The notes under the pieces are model-generated. The model was not told where the DNA came from. It saw only the letters and a list, made by a program, of their open reading frames with translations, and made no database searches. Made by a program: the position numbers and the translations under genes. From Amia ocellicauda (Eukaryota > Chordata > Actinopteri > Amiiformes > Amiidae), in contig NC_089867.1 of NCBI RefSeq assembly GCF_036373705.1, positions 13,136,501 through 13,200,500 on the forward strand: 64,000 bases of DNA, read 5' to 3'. Below, piece by piece: positions 52,201 through 64,000 of the stretch (the first letter of the stretch is position 1; every line of letters starts with the position of its first letter).

Positions 52201-55200
52201 TGTATACTGGCAAAAAAGAGAGAAAGTCAACATATATACGACTGCTTTGTTCCGTTATCTCTACAAACACAACTAAAAGACACTATGATTTGTCCACGAA
52301 CAAAAAGCTTTTAGATCAATTAGAGCATAAAAAATAAATATCACATTGATAATTTCATATAGCGAGTACATTGTTCCGTGTCAATATTTCATTTTGTTTT
52401 AATCATTTACCTCTTATTGTTGCTGCATGTGTTCACTGACAAATAACACCTCTGTCATCCAGGAGGTGAAAGGAAACATTTTATTTTCATCAATCACAAT
52501 CAATAGTCTTTGTTATTAATCTAGCAGGTACACAATCCATGTAATTCCCATTTGTTTTCTGTACACAGAGCTGTTGAATGTGGGTCATGGAGTGATTTGA
52601 ATAGCTGCATAAATTGCAAAGATTTCTCAAGCAGTTCACTGAAACTAATTACTTTTGCTCTTATTCATCTCTTTGCAATGGCAGGTGCAGGAAAACATCA
52701 CTGTTGTTGTCAGATTGGCATGTGAAACTAAATATCTTATAAATAATGAGTACTGATGCCTAAGCCTTGTCATGATAAGTGTTTTGTGTGCTAGTTGTAT
52801 AGCAGGGTGTGATTTTTAATGTTAGTAAAGCTGAGACTGAACAAGCAGGAAAGCATATCCGCCTAAAGCAAGAAGGAAACAGCAAGGTTGCTGTTGGGCC
52901 CCAGACTTGAGCAGGGGTTCCTGGACTCGGGGCCAGTGTTGCAGGTGCTCCACTGAGTTAACAAACAGGGGCCTTTCCACGCCTCAGTGATAAGGGACGG
53001 CTTCCGATATAATTGTTTGACATCGCCTTCACAGACATTTAAACATCATCCAATGTGTTCAGGAGTGGTGAATATATTTACTTTAAACTCTGCTTTTGGC
53101 AATTATGCAATGCTGTTGTGTAATGGATGCTTTAAATCCCATTTAAGTGGTGAAAGATGGAATGTATAGCAAGGTATTTTTACTGATTTGCTGTTTTCCT
53201 GCCATTTCAAAATCACACAATATGAAAAGACCAGAGTCAAGAGAGAACAGAAAAGATCAAAGTCTTGCCAATGATCTCAGACAAGGACTAGCCATGTGAC
53301 AAGTTTCCCTGGGATCTCGTCAGTGTAACAGTTACTGCAGGGAGGGGACATCAGGCAGTCCTTTCTATTTAAACACATTTTTGATGTTGATTTGATTGAA
53401 AAAGCCGCAGGGTGGGGGGGTTCTTATATAGAGATGATTCCTGGAAGCTCTGGAAGAAATTACAATTCTTCTTTCTAACATCCTTTACAGCATTCTGATG
53501 ACTGATGACTGATTCATCACGAGAAGACTCAAAAGGAAATGTGAGCTTAATCCTCCTATCAATGGAGTACATACCCAGGACTAACTTGTCTAGGTATCCA
53601 GTCTCCTTTAACGCTGTGTTAAGTAACTTTGTGCTTCATGCAGCTGAAATGAGATCAGATTTAAGAAGTTATGATAATCCAGGCACATAATTAACTTCTC
53701 TCACTGGACCAGTTTTACCCATTTGTGTGTATTGACTAGTATATTGTGTTGGTTTAATGAATAAGAAACATCTATTTCAGAGAGAGAGAAAGCAAAGACA
53801 AAAACAACAACAGATAAAAGAGCCACAAAGCTTACCAGCAGGTTCTCCGGTTTAAGGTCCCTGTGTACGATGCTTTTGCCGTGGATGTACGCCAGTGCTT
53901 GACACAGGTCATTGACCATGAGGGATGCATTGTGTTCGGTAAACTTGACACTTTCTGTGATGGCATCGAATAGGTCTCCTCCATGAACAAACTCCATGAT
54001 GAGGTAAATGTCTCCCTCTGTCTCATAGTCCTGCAGCAGCTTCACGATGTTGGGGTGCGAGAGGCTCTTGATGATGGAGATCTCGTTCTTGATCATGTGT
54101 TCTTTCCCCTTCAGTTTGGCCTTATCGATGATCTTCATGGCGTATGCACAGTCAGTGTTTCGGAGCTTGCACTCCTTCACCACAGCGAAGTTCCCGTCCC
54201 CTATGACTCGGCCGATCTCGTAGTAGCTCTCGATGTCGCTCCATGTCTTCAAGACTCGTGGCCTCTCGTTACAGCTGCTCGACTGTTGTTTTTCAGACTC
54301 GGGTGGCTTTCCTGTTTCTGATTTCTCTTGTTGCTCACTGACTTCTCTTGTTCTGGCTTCTATCTCATCCTGGCCTTTCTCTTCTCTCTTTCCCTGATGA
54401 GTGTCAGCAGCAGCACTGCCATGTCTTCCTTCTATAGGCATTGGAGAGCTTTTCATTTCAACTAAATTGCTCGGGCTATAATGATGTGGTTTTCCAAGTT
54501 TGTCACCCTTGGTATCAGAGTCACACAGATCCCTGGAAGTCTCATTTTCCACATCAAGCTTGTCCTCTTTTAGTACCTCCTTCTGCTCTGCTATACCTTG
54601 TCCTCGGAAAACAGACACATCCTCAGGGTCTTTAGCCCTCCAGCTGTTTTCCTTGCCACTCTTCTTTTCATCTACTCTCCCTACTGTCCTTTTCTGGTGA
54701 TTCAATACATTTTTGGACTCCCTCTGCTTTAGCTTTCTGGGCTCCGACTGCTGGCTTTCAGAGTAAAATTCCTCCTTTCTGGGGCCTCCCTTTCCAGGCG
54801 ACACATCTCTGCCCCTGGTAAGCCTGCCCTGCTCCATCCTCTGTAGGTTCCTTTTGCACTTTTCACAATGTCTTGCAGTTTGAGAATCAACCTCATTGCA
54901 TTTTTCAATGTCCTCGTCCTTAACAATCCTCCTCTCTGACTCTCTCTGGTGTCGCTCCCACCTTTCTCTCTCCCACTTCCTGGCTCGCAGTCTCTCCTCC
55001 ACGTGAGCCTTGTCCCTGACCCTCTGTAAATTGGTAGCCGGCTGCTTTGGAGGGTTGGCACCTTTCTGCTGTTTGGCAACCTCAGGCTCCTCGTGAAACC
55101 CACTGTCCGCTTTTGAGCCCTTATCGTAGACCTTCGCCTGTGGCTTGTGGAGGCGCTCCCAGTTTTGCTGCACCACACTCTGGGAATATGGACTGTCTGG

Positions 55201-55744
55201 GTAGAGCTCCTCCAGAACCTCCTGAACATCCTTCAGAGTCAACTTCTCCCTCCCTGCTGCAACAAAGATGTCGTCACCTCGGAAGAAGTCCGACACACTC
55301 CGGATTTCCCTGCCTTTGAGGCTGAACAGCTTTTTCACACGATCATTCTTCCACTGGGGAAAACCAAGGGCCTCCGATATATCAGCAATGAGCTGCTCGA
55401 AGGTCTGCACGGAGCGCCTGTTGAGAAGGAGGGTGATCTTCCTCAGGTGCCTCCTGCCACCTGGCTTCACCACCGTCACGATCCTGGGCTTCACAGGGCT
55501 GTTTTCTGCGTGAATTGTATGGAAACCTCCATGTTGTTTGTTGAAGCAGGTGGGGCCTGACAGAGACTTGCTGAATGTACTGCAGTCCATGGGTGGGTAG
55601 GATGCTTGGATCCTTGCATCACTGTTCCTTTGCACTGGATCCTTCATAGAGACAGGGAAGGATGCTCGCTGGCCTACAATAAATCAAGCAAACAAACAAA
55701 ACGAAAAAGTTAGTTGTGTTGTAGTAAATCTGTCTTCATCATTA

Positions 55745-55792
<48 letters not shown>

Positions 55793-58406
55793 CTGCACAG
55801 CAACATTCCACCTTTAGACCAGGAGATATGAGCTCCTGCAATTTTAAATCCTAATCATTCTCTGAATGGGATGGCATGTATACACAAGATAAGAGGTATT
55901 TGGTAACATTTGGAAATACTGCTGTGATTGGCTGGTTTTTCATTCATGATTTATAATTATATTAATAAGCCAAAATCTACACACCCTAACAACGGAAGCC
56001 ATACCACCAAAATCAGATGCCCTGACACAAACAGAATGGGGGTCAGTGTCAACAGGGAACAGAACATTGTTGAGTCACTATGAGGCCAAAGTTACGAACT
56101 GGATACATTTAAATATATGTGATGTTTGTGGCATTAAGTGCAAATTGGGTGCATAAATGACTGCATATCTGAATAGTATAAAACGGCAGAGTAAAAAAAA
56201 GTATGATCTATGAGCGATTAAGTGTGTATGTTCAAATTAACTAAAAGATAATTCTGAAGTTGTACTGCTTACATCTGGTTTATTATCAGAGCAATTTTCA
56301 GATAGCATTTGGGTACAAAAAAAAAAGTGTAAATGTTAAAAAAAAAAAAAAAACAGAATTATGTAATGTGTATTCATGAATTCACTTACATATGATGAAA
56401 GCCTGTAAGAATCAGATATTTTTTCACATTACAATTTTGGACTTGATTGCAAAGAAAGTTTAAACCTTTTCCATTTTTAATTTTAAATAACTTCACTTAT
56501 AGTTCATTCTATGATTTATCTTCTTCAATTTCCTACTATTGAATAGAGGCATTGAGCAGTCAACAGTTAAATCACTCAATTGTGGCGTAAACCCAGCTAC
56601 TTCTGTGTTTCCAGGAAAACAAGGCAATATAGCAGAAATGGCTTTATCACAGGAGAGACTCCTTTATGTGGATGCCGTGCGGGCTCAAGGACTGGGGATT
56701 AAAAGAAAAAGCCGCCTCCTTTTCATCCTCTGCAGTTACTAGAGCAACGTCCTGCATAAAAGGAGGCTTGACTTGTGTTCAATTAGGCATATAACCAACA
56801 AAGCTGTTTGCTACATCAGAGCCTTGGGCTGAGGGCAAGGTAAATGAATGGAGCTGCCTTTAACCAAAACAGACTGGGCATGTGTTCACATCCTGGAAAA
56901 GATTTGCCATTAGCACCACAGACGGGACACCCAAGAAGCAGAATAGCTCCCTCTGAAACAACTGGATAAAGAGATAAGCTCTTGTTCACAGACAAAGACA
57001 TGAGCGATCTCTGAAGAAACAACACGGGGCAAGTTATCACACCAAAATATCTTCCAAAAAGATTGTCTGGTTTGTTTGTTTGTTAGTTTGATTATATTTC
57101 CAGTTCCCTCTTATGGGTATTGGTTTAATTGGGTAGATTCCTACTGCAGACATTTTTCTTTGTTAATTAGTCAAAATCCTCCTGTAATCTCAGAAAGGAG
57201 GGAACAGTGTTTCAAACACTGCTGAGAACAAGCCAGTGCAGTACCTTGTGAACTGCCTTTCAGCGGGGTACGGCACATGGGCAGAAATACTCTCTAAACT
57301 CCCTTGTGATAGCAGAAAATTGTGACCACCTATCCTGTCTGACCTGTCCAGCCACAGATGACCAGGACCTTAGACACTAGCGGTTAAAGAGACAGACTCT
57401 GCCTTTCAAACTTTTAAATATAAAATGCTGTCAGGATGGCAAATGATAATGTGCACATACAGATGTTGAATACCATATTGTTTAGAAACCTTTTAAACAG
57501 TCATTGCATATATCCAACTCTCATAAGCACCCCTGGATAGTTTAAAAAAGCCCAAATGAAAACCTATAAGGACTAAAACAGTCAGTGGTGAGCTGCAATC
57601 TTCATTACGTTAAATCCCAAACTATTCCTAATATTAACAGATGGCATAAACAATGTAAACAATGCATCTGCAATGACAGAGATATACTGTGTCAATATCT
57701 AGAGGGCAGCGATGACACTTTAAATTTGGCCCCATCTGTGAAAGACAATCCTTTTCCTCAGATTCTTGTGGAAGTATCCTGTCTTGCCCCCTGTACTGTT
57801 AATAATTGAAGACTGCGGAGCTGCTGGGTCCCTGTAACTGAGAATCTCAAATAGCCTCCGAGTCACTGAGATGGAAAGAGAAAAAATCTGATCACCCGTG
57901 TTTGTTTACAGACGGGCCTCTTACATTCCTTCTCCAAACCTCCACCTGGCAAGAGCAGGAAAAGGGAGGGTACCACAGGCACACACAGCGTGCATCTCGC
58001 TAAGTTGCAAATTTGATGATGCAATAATAACATAAAATACAAAAAATAAAAATAGCTACATTAAATATTGGAATCACTTGCTGATAGTCTGCTGCAAAAC
58101 ATACTCTTTATCCTGAATATCAAAAGACTGGTGTGGATGTTTTCACCCATAATATTTTAGTAGTGAACACCCTGATTCAAAGGACAATTTTAAGACAAAA
58201 ACAGCAAACAAAATAAGAGACAAAAATAACTATATTTACCAATCATTATGCAAGAGAAATTATAGGTGAACAAATGAAAAACAGATGTGAGTGCCATTAC
58301 AAACTCTCTGCTGAGAGTGACAGAGCACAGTAGTTCTGGACTCACCAGCTTGGCTCCAGGTGGGGCTGGTGGCTGCCCTGGTACACTGCTCCTTGCAGGC
58401 AGGCAT
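49074..58406 (-). CDS. dclk3: DCLK3, doublecortin-like kinase 3; 5 coding exons
   Basis: Joined on the - strand: 58406-58346, 55673-53836, 51264-51132, 50107-49940, 49273-49074. The sum is 2400 nt, 799 residues plus stop, with consistent phases. Seen in the sequence: one doublecortin domain at about 83-164, a long Lys/Glu/Arg-rich linker (165-500) with a CEKC motif at 290-293, and a Ser/Thr kinase domain at about 505-762. The kinase has GDGNFAVV (512-519), Lys534, HRDLKPEN (Asp626), DFG (648-650) and APE (670-672), so all catalytic residues are present. DCLK1 and DCLK2 carry two doublecortin domains; a single one fits DCLK3. The family is linked to microtubules and CaMK-like kinases and is expressed in neurons. 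It is convergent with STAC, as in tetrapods. The first exon is the least certain part. Confidence 0.94.
49274..49939 (-). other. dclk3: DCLK3 intron 4
   Basis: A 666-bp intron with no further feature seen. Confidence 0.85.
49940..50107 (-). CDS. dclk3: DCLK3 exon 4: kinase C-lobe
   Basis: Encodes residues 678-733 ([20 protein letters not shown], then FPPFRS and [12 protein letters not shown]). Acceptor GCTCGTTCAG, donor GTGAGA, phase 1 on both sides. Confidence 0.96.
50108..51131 (-). other. dclk3: DCLK3 intron 3
   Basis: A 1024-bp intron with no further feature seen. Confidence 0.85.
51132..51264 (-). CDS. dclk3: DCLK3 exon 3: activation segment
   Basis: Encodes residues 634-677. It has KLADFG with the metal-binding Asp648, then [19 protein letters not shown] with the activation loop Thr residues and the APE motif. 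The acceptor is CCTCTGATGAG, the donor GTAAGG. Confidence 0.96.
51265..53835 (-). other. dclk3: DCLK3 intron 2
   Basis: A 2.6-kb intron. It holds a 160-bp hairpin MITE (51402-51561) about 140 bp from the exon 3 acceptor. No other element is recognised. Confidence 0.8.
51402..51561. mobile_element. Hairpin MITE-like element
   Basis: A 160-bp foldback that starts TAACACTTTACATTAAATG and ends with the inverse CATGTAAAGTGTTA. The arms stay similar for about 60 bp each (both include CCCTAATTACTG and ATTACTTG). Both ends abut TA, so a TA or 3-bp TAA/TTA target duplication is possible. No coding capacity. The parent superfamily is not decided. Confidence 0.82.
53836..55673 (-). CDS. dclk3: DCLK3 exon 2: doublecortin domain, linker and kinase N-lobe
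   Basis: A very large 1838-bp exon encoding residues 21-633. It contains the doublecortin domain ([20 protein letters not shown] and onward to [10 protein letters not shown]), the linker with the CEKC motif (54867-54856), and the kinase N-lobe to [10 protein letters not shown]. Acceptor TTTATTGTAG, donor GTAAGC. An in-frame ATG at 55647 is an alternative start (residue 30) that would still keep the whole doublecortin domain. Confidence 0.96.
55674..58345 (-). other. dclk3: DCLK3 intron 1
   Basis: A 2.7-kb intron with an (AT)n run next to exon 2 and poly(A) runs near 56320-56355. No other element is recognised. Confidence 0.65.
55749..55791. repeat. (AT)n microsatellite
   Basis: About 21 AT units, 75 bp upstream of the DCLK3 exon 2 acceptor. 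Confidence 0.95.
58346..58406 (-). CDS. dclk3: DCLK3 exon 1: predicted start exon
   Basis: Encodes residues 1-20 ([20 protein letters not shown]) plus one base of codon 21. The donor GTGAGT and phase 1 fit exon 2, whose frame is open to its acceptor. An in-frame TGA at 58454-58452 lies upstream, so ATG 58406 is the first possible start in this exon; the -3 base is G. This exon has no recognised homology, so it could also be a leader exon with translation starting at 55647. Confidence 0.6.
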
Positions 58407-58935
58407 GACCGCACAGCAGGTACTTCTCTCTGAAGGAGCTGGAGCCGAGTGTCACTGAACTGCATTCCCCAGCTACGTCCCTTGACACCCTGACTGTATG
58501 GAACCCCTCTTGGATGTAATAGTGGTATTGAGAAGCCCCAGGTTGTGTGCCACACACTGAGGCAAGCGGGGGCACCAGAGACACTGAGATCCCAGTGGGA
58601 GGAGCCCAGAGTCCATTAACCCTCTCAGGGCCCTGGGCCTCCCTGACCATGACACACTGCCACTCAGCCAACCAGCCCACTTCAATTACCCTTAGAATTG
58701 CAACTTAATTGGTTATAAAATATAAATATAGCGGTAATAGAGATATTTTAGTTTGGGGATATTTGCACATGTATCGTGCTATACATTTCAGTGGATTAAC
58801 TTCAAAGTTTAAATTCGCTTTGATGCACTTTCTACCTTACACTAATCTACTCTGTACCTTGATGCTCCCTTTCATTTTGTCTCTACTACTGGTAATTATC
58901 CATTACTATGACCGCACTTAACATATTACTGATGA

Positions 58936-58986
<51 letters not shown>
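58936..58986. repeat. (AAT)n microsatellite
   Basis: About 16 AAT units upstream of DCLK3. Confidence 0.95.
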
Positions 58987-59563
58987 TGCATTTAAAGCTA
59001 GTGAACAACTTCAGCTGGTTAATGTGCTCGCAATATTCAATTTAGTGTCATTTAATGGCATGCTAACTTCGCTTCCCGAGAATTTGATAATTCAGACCCA
59101 TTAAACTAAAGTGCTGCTGTAATTTTTAGCACAACATTGGTTGATGTACTTGGCTGAAACTGAAACGACTCCAGGCTACGAGGTGCGTATCTTTACAAGA
59201 GGACCTTAGCAACACATCTGAAAAGCAGCAACAATGCGGTGGCGTCTGAAAGAGCAATATCCCCAGCAGGAATTTTCGGAGCTGGTTCTAAAGCTGCTTG
59301 GCAACAGTACAGAATGGGAGCTCATCAGTCTTGAGTGGCAAACAAGTATCTTTTTCCTCTTCCTACAATGCACAATAACTGGTGTTGTAACAGGAGGGGA
59401 ACAGCGTTGACAAAGGAAACAATGAAAGTTTAGCTCAGCTGAAACACCTTCATTAAGAACAATGAATCGTTTTCATGCATCACAGCGATAGTTTAGCCCT
59501 TAAAACTGCTTTCTGAAAATAGTCGGCCATAACTCAACACAGGGGAATGATATAAAAATAGTG

Positions 59564-59599
<36 letters not shown>

Positions 59600-59600
59600 T
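59564..59600. repeat. (ATT)n microsatellite
   Basis: About 12 ATT units upstream of DCLK3. Confidence 0.93.
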
Positions 59601-62600
59601 TAGCCAATCAGAAATTATTTTTTAATAAATCAATTTTAAAGGCATGCAAAGTGTTTGAGAAAAGTATTTAACTCAGGTCTTGCCCGTCACTTGGCAGAAC
59701 ACTTTTTGAACCAGACAGAACAGAATCACATTGCTGACACTGGCTGCGACACCACTTATCTACCCCCATCATGGACTGCGATCTGGAGCAGAGACGGAAG
59801 GCCGATCCATATAGATGACAGGGTGTCGCTGAGCTGACCGCTCTCCAACGAGAACGGACACAGGAGAGTCAAGAATCAAGAAGCACCTCAGAGCGGCTCT
59901 CAATAATTGATGATTGTTTCAAAGGTGATACAGCTCTTCCTTTTCCAGGCTGCAAAATACAAAGCCATCATCAGCCACCGGTGATGCCTGATACACACTT
60001 TTAAACCAGCTTACCTCTATCTAATTTGTTTCATGCCAGATCAAATGGCTCAGCTTAAACCAAATACCATGTTTTTCAATGCACCTTTTAGTGCCTTGTC
60101 CTTCATTACACAGGAACAGATTATCTGGCACGTTTTGCATCAATTCTGCTTCATCTAATTTATTTTTAAAAGTGTCACTCACACATGCCATAGAGTCATC
60201 GCTGTCTCCATCTCCCTGCTGTTTTTCATAACATGTGATCTGCAGCTTAAACAGAAACATGACAAGAGGACTACCAGTGGGCTTTGTAGCATCAGCTGTC
60301 ATTTTAGAATAAGAATATGATGAAAGACAGGTATTCATTCTCAACCGAACACTGAAAGGTGTAATCTCATTAAAGTGTACTTGGTTTTCCTTCAGTGTGT
60401 CTGTTGTTTTATGTCTTCAATTCAAGTTTTTCCTGGGAATCTAAAAAGAGCTCTTACCGGCCCACGTATTTTATTCCAGATGCAGCATCTCATTTAACGG
60501 CATTTGGAGTAACATGTCACTCTCAGTTTGGCTGCGCACACAACTGTGACTGTTACGATAAGCTCTATGAAACTGTTAATGGTTTTTAATTACACTAATA
60601 AATGTGCCATTCAGGTCAAGTATACTCTGTCTTGCCCCATTAGGGAAGTCAAAGCAAACACTTTAGTGTAAGAAAACCCTCTTGGGAAGCTACTCCCAGA
60701 CTGTCCATTTCATTCATTGTATTTTAAAGCCACCTCTAAATGATCATAATAACTGATCATTACATAATATTTACTGCAAAAAAATATCTACCATATTGTC
60801 CACACTGCAATTGTTGGAAACTCATGACCCAATCAACACATTCAGCACCAGTGCCTAGCATATCTTTTACAGAAACATTAGTGTATGAGTGAAGTCAATT
60901 CAATGTTGTTTTTTCCCCCACAGAAAAAACTCTGTCTTCAGGCATATTCAAGAAATTGTATTTCATTTGTGTTTCACGACCTCTATCATCCCCACAACAT
61001 GGTGGCAACCCCCCACCCACATACAGACACACTGTTAGAGTCACGCCAAGGATCACAGAGACAATCAGAACAGTGATTTATGTCCAAAACAAGAGAAGCT
61101 TTCAGGGCTTCATCAAAGGAGATCAAGACCTCAGAAAGATGAATAAAAGCACTAATGACTGGTCTGAACAAAGTGCTTTTCTGTTACACTTTTATTGTGC
61201 AAATGTTTCAACTCGGGACTGGTTTCATATCAGCCACGATGCCAGGAACACAGTTTACCACGGGAGCATCTATTCATAATCCAAACACTAAGACCAACCC
61301 TCGAATGGTAACAAGTGGATAAAATGCCGTGCGGTACTTATTTGTCCCCAATCAGGATTTAATTGCCATTCGATTCAAATTTCAATGAGAAAAAGTATTA
61401 GGTACTATACAAATTTATATATAATGGACAGGACCATAGAGTTTTACATTGCTTGTCAATTATGTTTGTTTGTGTGTTAGAAAAACTGATAATCCACTAA
61501 GTTTGAAAATTTGAGATTGCAGAGTCTCATTTCCTAAAATATTACTGTTAAACACTGTGAAAAAACAATAATAGTATAATAGTATAATAAGCAAAATAAA
61601 TAAACAAAAAAATACGTTATCAAGCAGAATGGTTTTTGACAAAAAAACATTTATGGATTATATCTGTTTAGACACCATACCATTTTACATTATCTTTGCA
61701 TTCCACAGAGGAAAAACATTGAATTGGCATTGGTTTTTGTTTTCTATGCTTCTTAAATCTATACTCATTTCTTGAAACTTACGTTACTGAAAAATATTTA
61801 AAAAAAAGAAACATGACCAATCCTGGACTTAATCACAATCATTACTAAACACAAGTTTACAATCATTCACAACCATTACTAAACTTTAAGAAATGCAAAC
61901 GCTGTACCTGCTTGACTCCTCCGATGCAGTTTCTCTTGAGTCATTTTCAGAATTGGCATTTAAAGGAAAACATTAACAAGGAAACCCAAAATGGCAATCA
62001 CATATTTTCCTTTTTCCATGACCTGAACTAATTTTGATTCAGAATGTTTAAAGAGAAGCAACTTAAAAAACACACAACAATTGGCACCTAGGAGATAGGC
62101 ATTCATGTGCCCTGACGAAGTCCTGGTGGCAAACAGAGCACATTTCCTTTCTATTTACCTCTGTTGGGGCCTCCTTGGTGTATTTGCTGTACTATTGGGC
62201 ACACAGGGATTGTATTCTGCTACCAGGCAACCAATCTACTCCATCCGTGGCTCGTGTGTGTATGGTGGGTGCCCGGCCTCCCCAGACCCCAGACGCACTG
62301 AGCTCCGGGTGAACACCAAGACACAGAAGGCTCCTGCGAGAGGGAACAATTACCACAGAAAATAATTTAGACATCACAAAGGCAGAGTGTACTTGCATAA
62401 TGTAGTTTTATGATGTGCAAAACAACAAAACATGAGTTTTTAAGGAAACGTTGTTGCTACTAGTATTATTTTTATTCTGTTTTTCTTGTCACTGTTGAAT
62501 GGAAGTGAAGATCAACACTTTGATCTTTTACTGCTTCTTGTTCCTTATAAATGGAAAACAGCAAATGGGCTCGATAGTAAAACAAAGACAAGGATAGAGA

Positions 62601-64000
62601 AAAATTGCAAACCTCTATACCTTGTAATTCCTAAAAATACAAAACTGAATTATCCAATTTTTTCTTTGTATTATGAAACCATGTTTGCATCAAAATGTTC
62701 AAAGCTCACAGAAAAATAGATAAATGCACACATACATACAGGAAATGTGGTCATTCTTCAATTTTCTCATTCCATCATAGCAGAGAAGCACCACACACAC
62801 TGCCACAAAAACATATTAGACAAAATAATAACTCAACAAACTCCAAAAATAAACCACAATTATACCATAGAGGCATCTAATTTATAGAAACATCTCTCTA
62901 CACATTATAAAGTTCCTAACAATAACTGAATTGCAATACTACAAGATCTCTGGAAATCCACTGCTTCATAAAGAATGTAACATAAACATGACTAATACAG
63001 GAGAGCCTTTCTGGTCTCAATCGAAGTTTAAAGCCCATCACGTGAGTTCCAGGCAGCAGATTTTATTTTAACTTTCCTTTTTGTTGGCACTTCTCTGCGT
63101 GGGTCTGTTTCTATGGGTTCCTGTTAACTCAGGGCTCAGAATGCGTCCATCTCTCAGGATGTGAAGTCGTGCCCATCCTGGAGCTGAGCACCAGAACAAA
63201 CAAACTACCTTTTTTTTTCCTGCACGAAAGCTGCTGTAAAACGAAAACAGACAATTGTGATTTTCCCATTGCCTTCTGATTTAACGCTGTAATCCCTGAG
63301 TTAATATAACTCTCCACTGCTCCTATGCTAAAAAAGGAAGCGAAAATAAGCGTATTAATTTGTTTCACCCAATTTAATGTATCCATCTGGACAATAACAC
63401 AATTTTATATAAAAATAAGATTGTAATAGTATTTTAATTTTCAATTTAGAAGGAATTAAGGAATACAATAGCACTAATTGTCACTTCCCCAGAATCAAGA
63501 CATGTATAGACTTAACCATGCCAGCATTCAAGAGTAGTTTTCCACAACCTTCATTAGTAAACTCCTGTGAAGCTCCAATATGACACCAAACAATGACAAA
63601 ATCTGCAGTAAATACTATTATTTCAAAATAAGGGATTAACAAATGCAACAAGGATTTCAATTAGTTGGTACGTAGTGCATCTTTTTAATTCAACTCTTGC
63701 CAAGCAAATATAAAATTATAAAACTGTTAAACAAGTGGTAACTTATGTTACAGAACAATGAATCTCTACCGAAATACAATTTTCTTTACACTTGGCAAAA
63801 CCTGGAAGTGTTCAAAAACATTGTTCTAAGACATTTAGTGATCTTACTGGTTCATTTTATTAGCTTCTTCAATTGTCACCATTATGCACATCTCTCAACA
63901 CTGGAAAAAGGCCTGTAAACTGCCTTTTAAACAATTTTTCATTACAGGAATACAAAAAGGCAGTTTTGAAAATTGTGAGGGTTTCTAAAATATATCATAT

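Larger units (their letters stand above)
58407..64000. other. DCLK3 5' leader and upstream DNA, no gene supported
   Basis: The first few hundred bases may be the DCLK3 leader. The rest is AT-rich with two trinucleotide microsatellites and scattered short frames. In tetrapods the next gene is TRANK1, but I cannot identify any of its exons here. Confidence 0.45.

Noticed and set aside
58190..58680. Longer - strand frames (121 and 112 codons) as the real DCLK3 N-terminus
   Set aside because: Both reach the donor at 58345 in phase 0 or 2, which would break the frame of exon 2; only the 20-codon frame from 58406 fits.
58936..58986. Trinucleotide and other short tandem repeats as CRISPR arrays
   Set aside because: Units are 1-4 bp without spacers, in a vertebrate genome.
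60021..60344. 107-codon frame on - strand upstream of DCLK3
   Set aside because: No homology I recognise, no splice context and no sign of a promoter; treated as chance. A protein search could change this.
62105..62365. 86-codon frame on + strand, and an acceptor-like site on the - strand in the same place
   Set aside because: The + frame has no recognisable domain. On the - strand no good donor follows the acceptor-like CTCTCGCAG.

Overview
The window is vertebrate nuclear DNA, most likely from a ray-finned fish. The genes have many exons and large AT-rich introns with GT/AG splice sites. Full-length fish-type Tc1/mariner elements, an hAT-type element and tRNA-derived SINE copies are present. 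I cannot fix the species; a non-teleost or early-branching ray-finned fish is a guess from the SINE type only. No bacterial, phage or CRISPR features are present.

Two protein-coding genes lie tail to tail. STAC (SH3 and cysteine-rich domain protein, an adaptor of L-type calcium channels) is on the + strand. It has 11 coding exons from 2828 to 30212 that join without a phase conflict into 406 residues: basic N-terminal segment, C1 zinc finger (108-159), linker, then two SH3 domains. DCLK3 (doublecortin-like kinase 3) is on the - strand. It has 5 coding exons from 58406 down to 49074 that join into 799 residues: one doublecortin domain, a long charged linker with a CxxC motif, and a complete Ser/Thr kinase domain. 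STAC and DCLK3 are also convergent neighbours in tetrapods (human 3p22), so this is an old conserved block and not a new arrangement.

Layout: 1-2380 STAC upstream DNA; 2380-2827 GC-rich putative promoter and 5' UTR with two tiny upstream ORFs; 2828-30212 STAC, whose first intron holds a dead DD36E Tc1/mariner copy (6759-7979); 30213-about 33210 STAC 3' UTR/flank; 33361-34863 a non-autonomous hAT element with a perfect 8-bp target duplication; 37849-39069 a second DD36E copy with an intact 346-codon transposase frame; 39155-40726 a different Tc1-like DD34E element with long inverted repeats and one frameshift; 40730-49073 intergenic DNA and DCLK3 3' flank with a SINE; 49074-58406 DCLK3, with a hairpin MITE in its second intron; 58407-64000 DCLK3 upstream DNA with no gene I can support.

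The two genes are ordinary vertebrate genes with no obvious shared pathway beyond neuronal expression known for both families. The unusual content is in the mobile elements and a few untested regulatory candidates. I did not find a convincing undescribed system.
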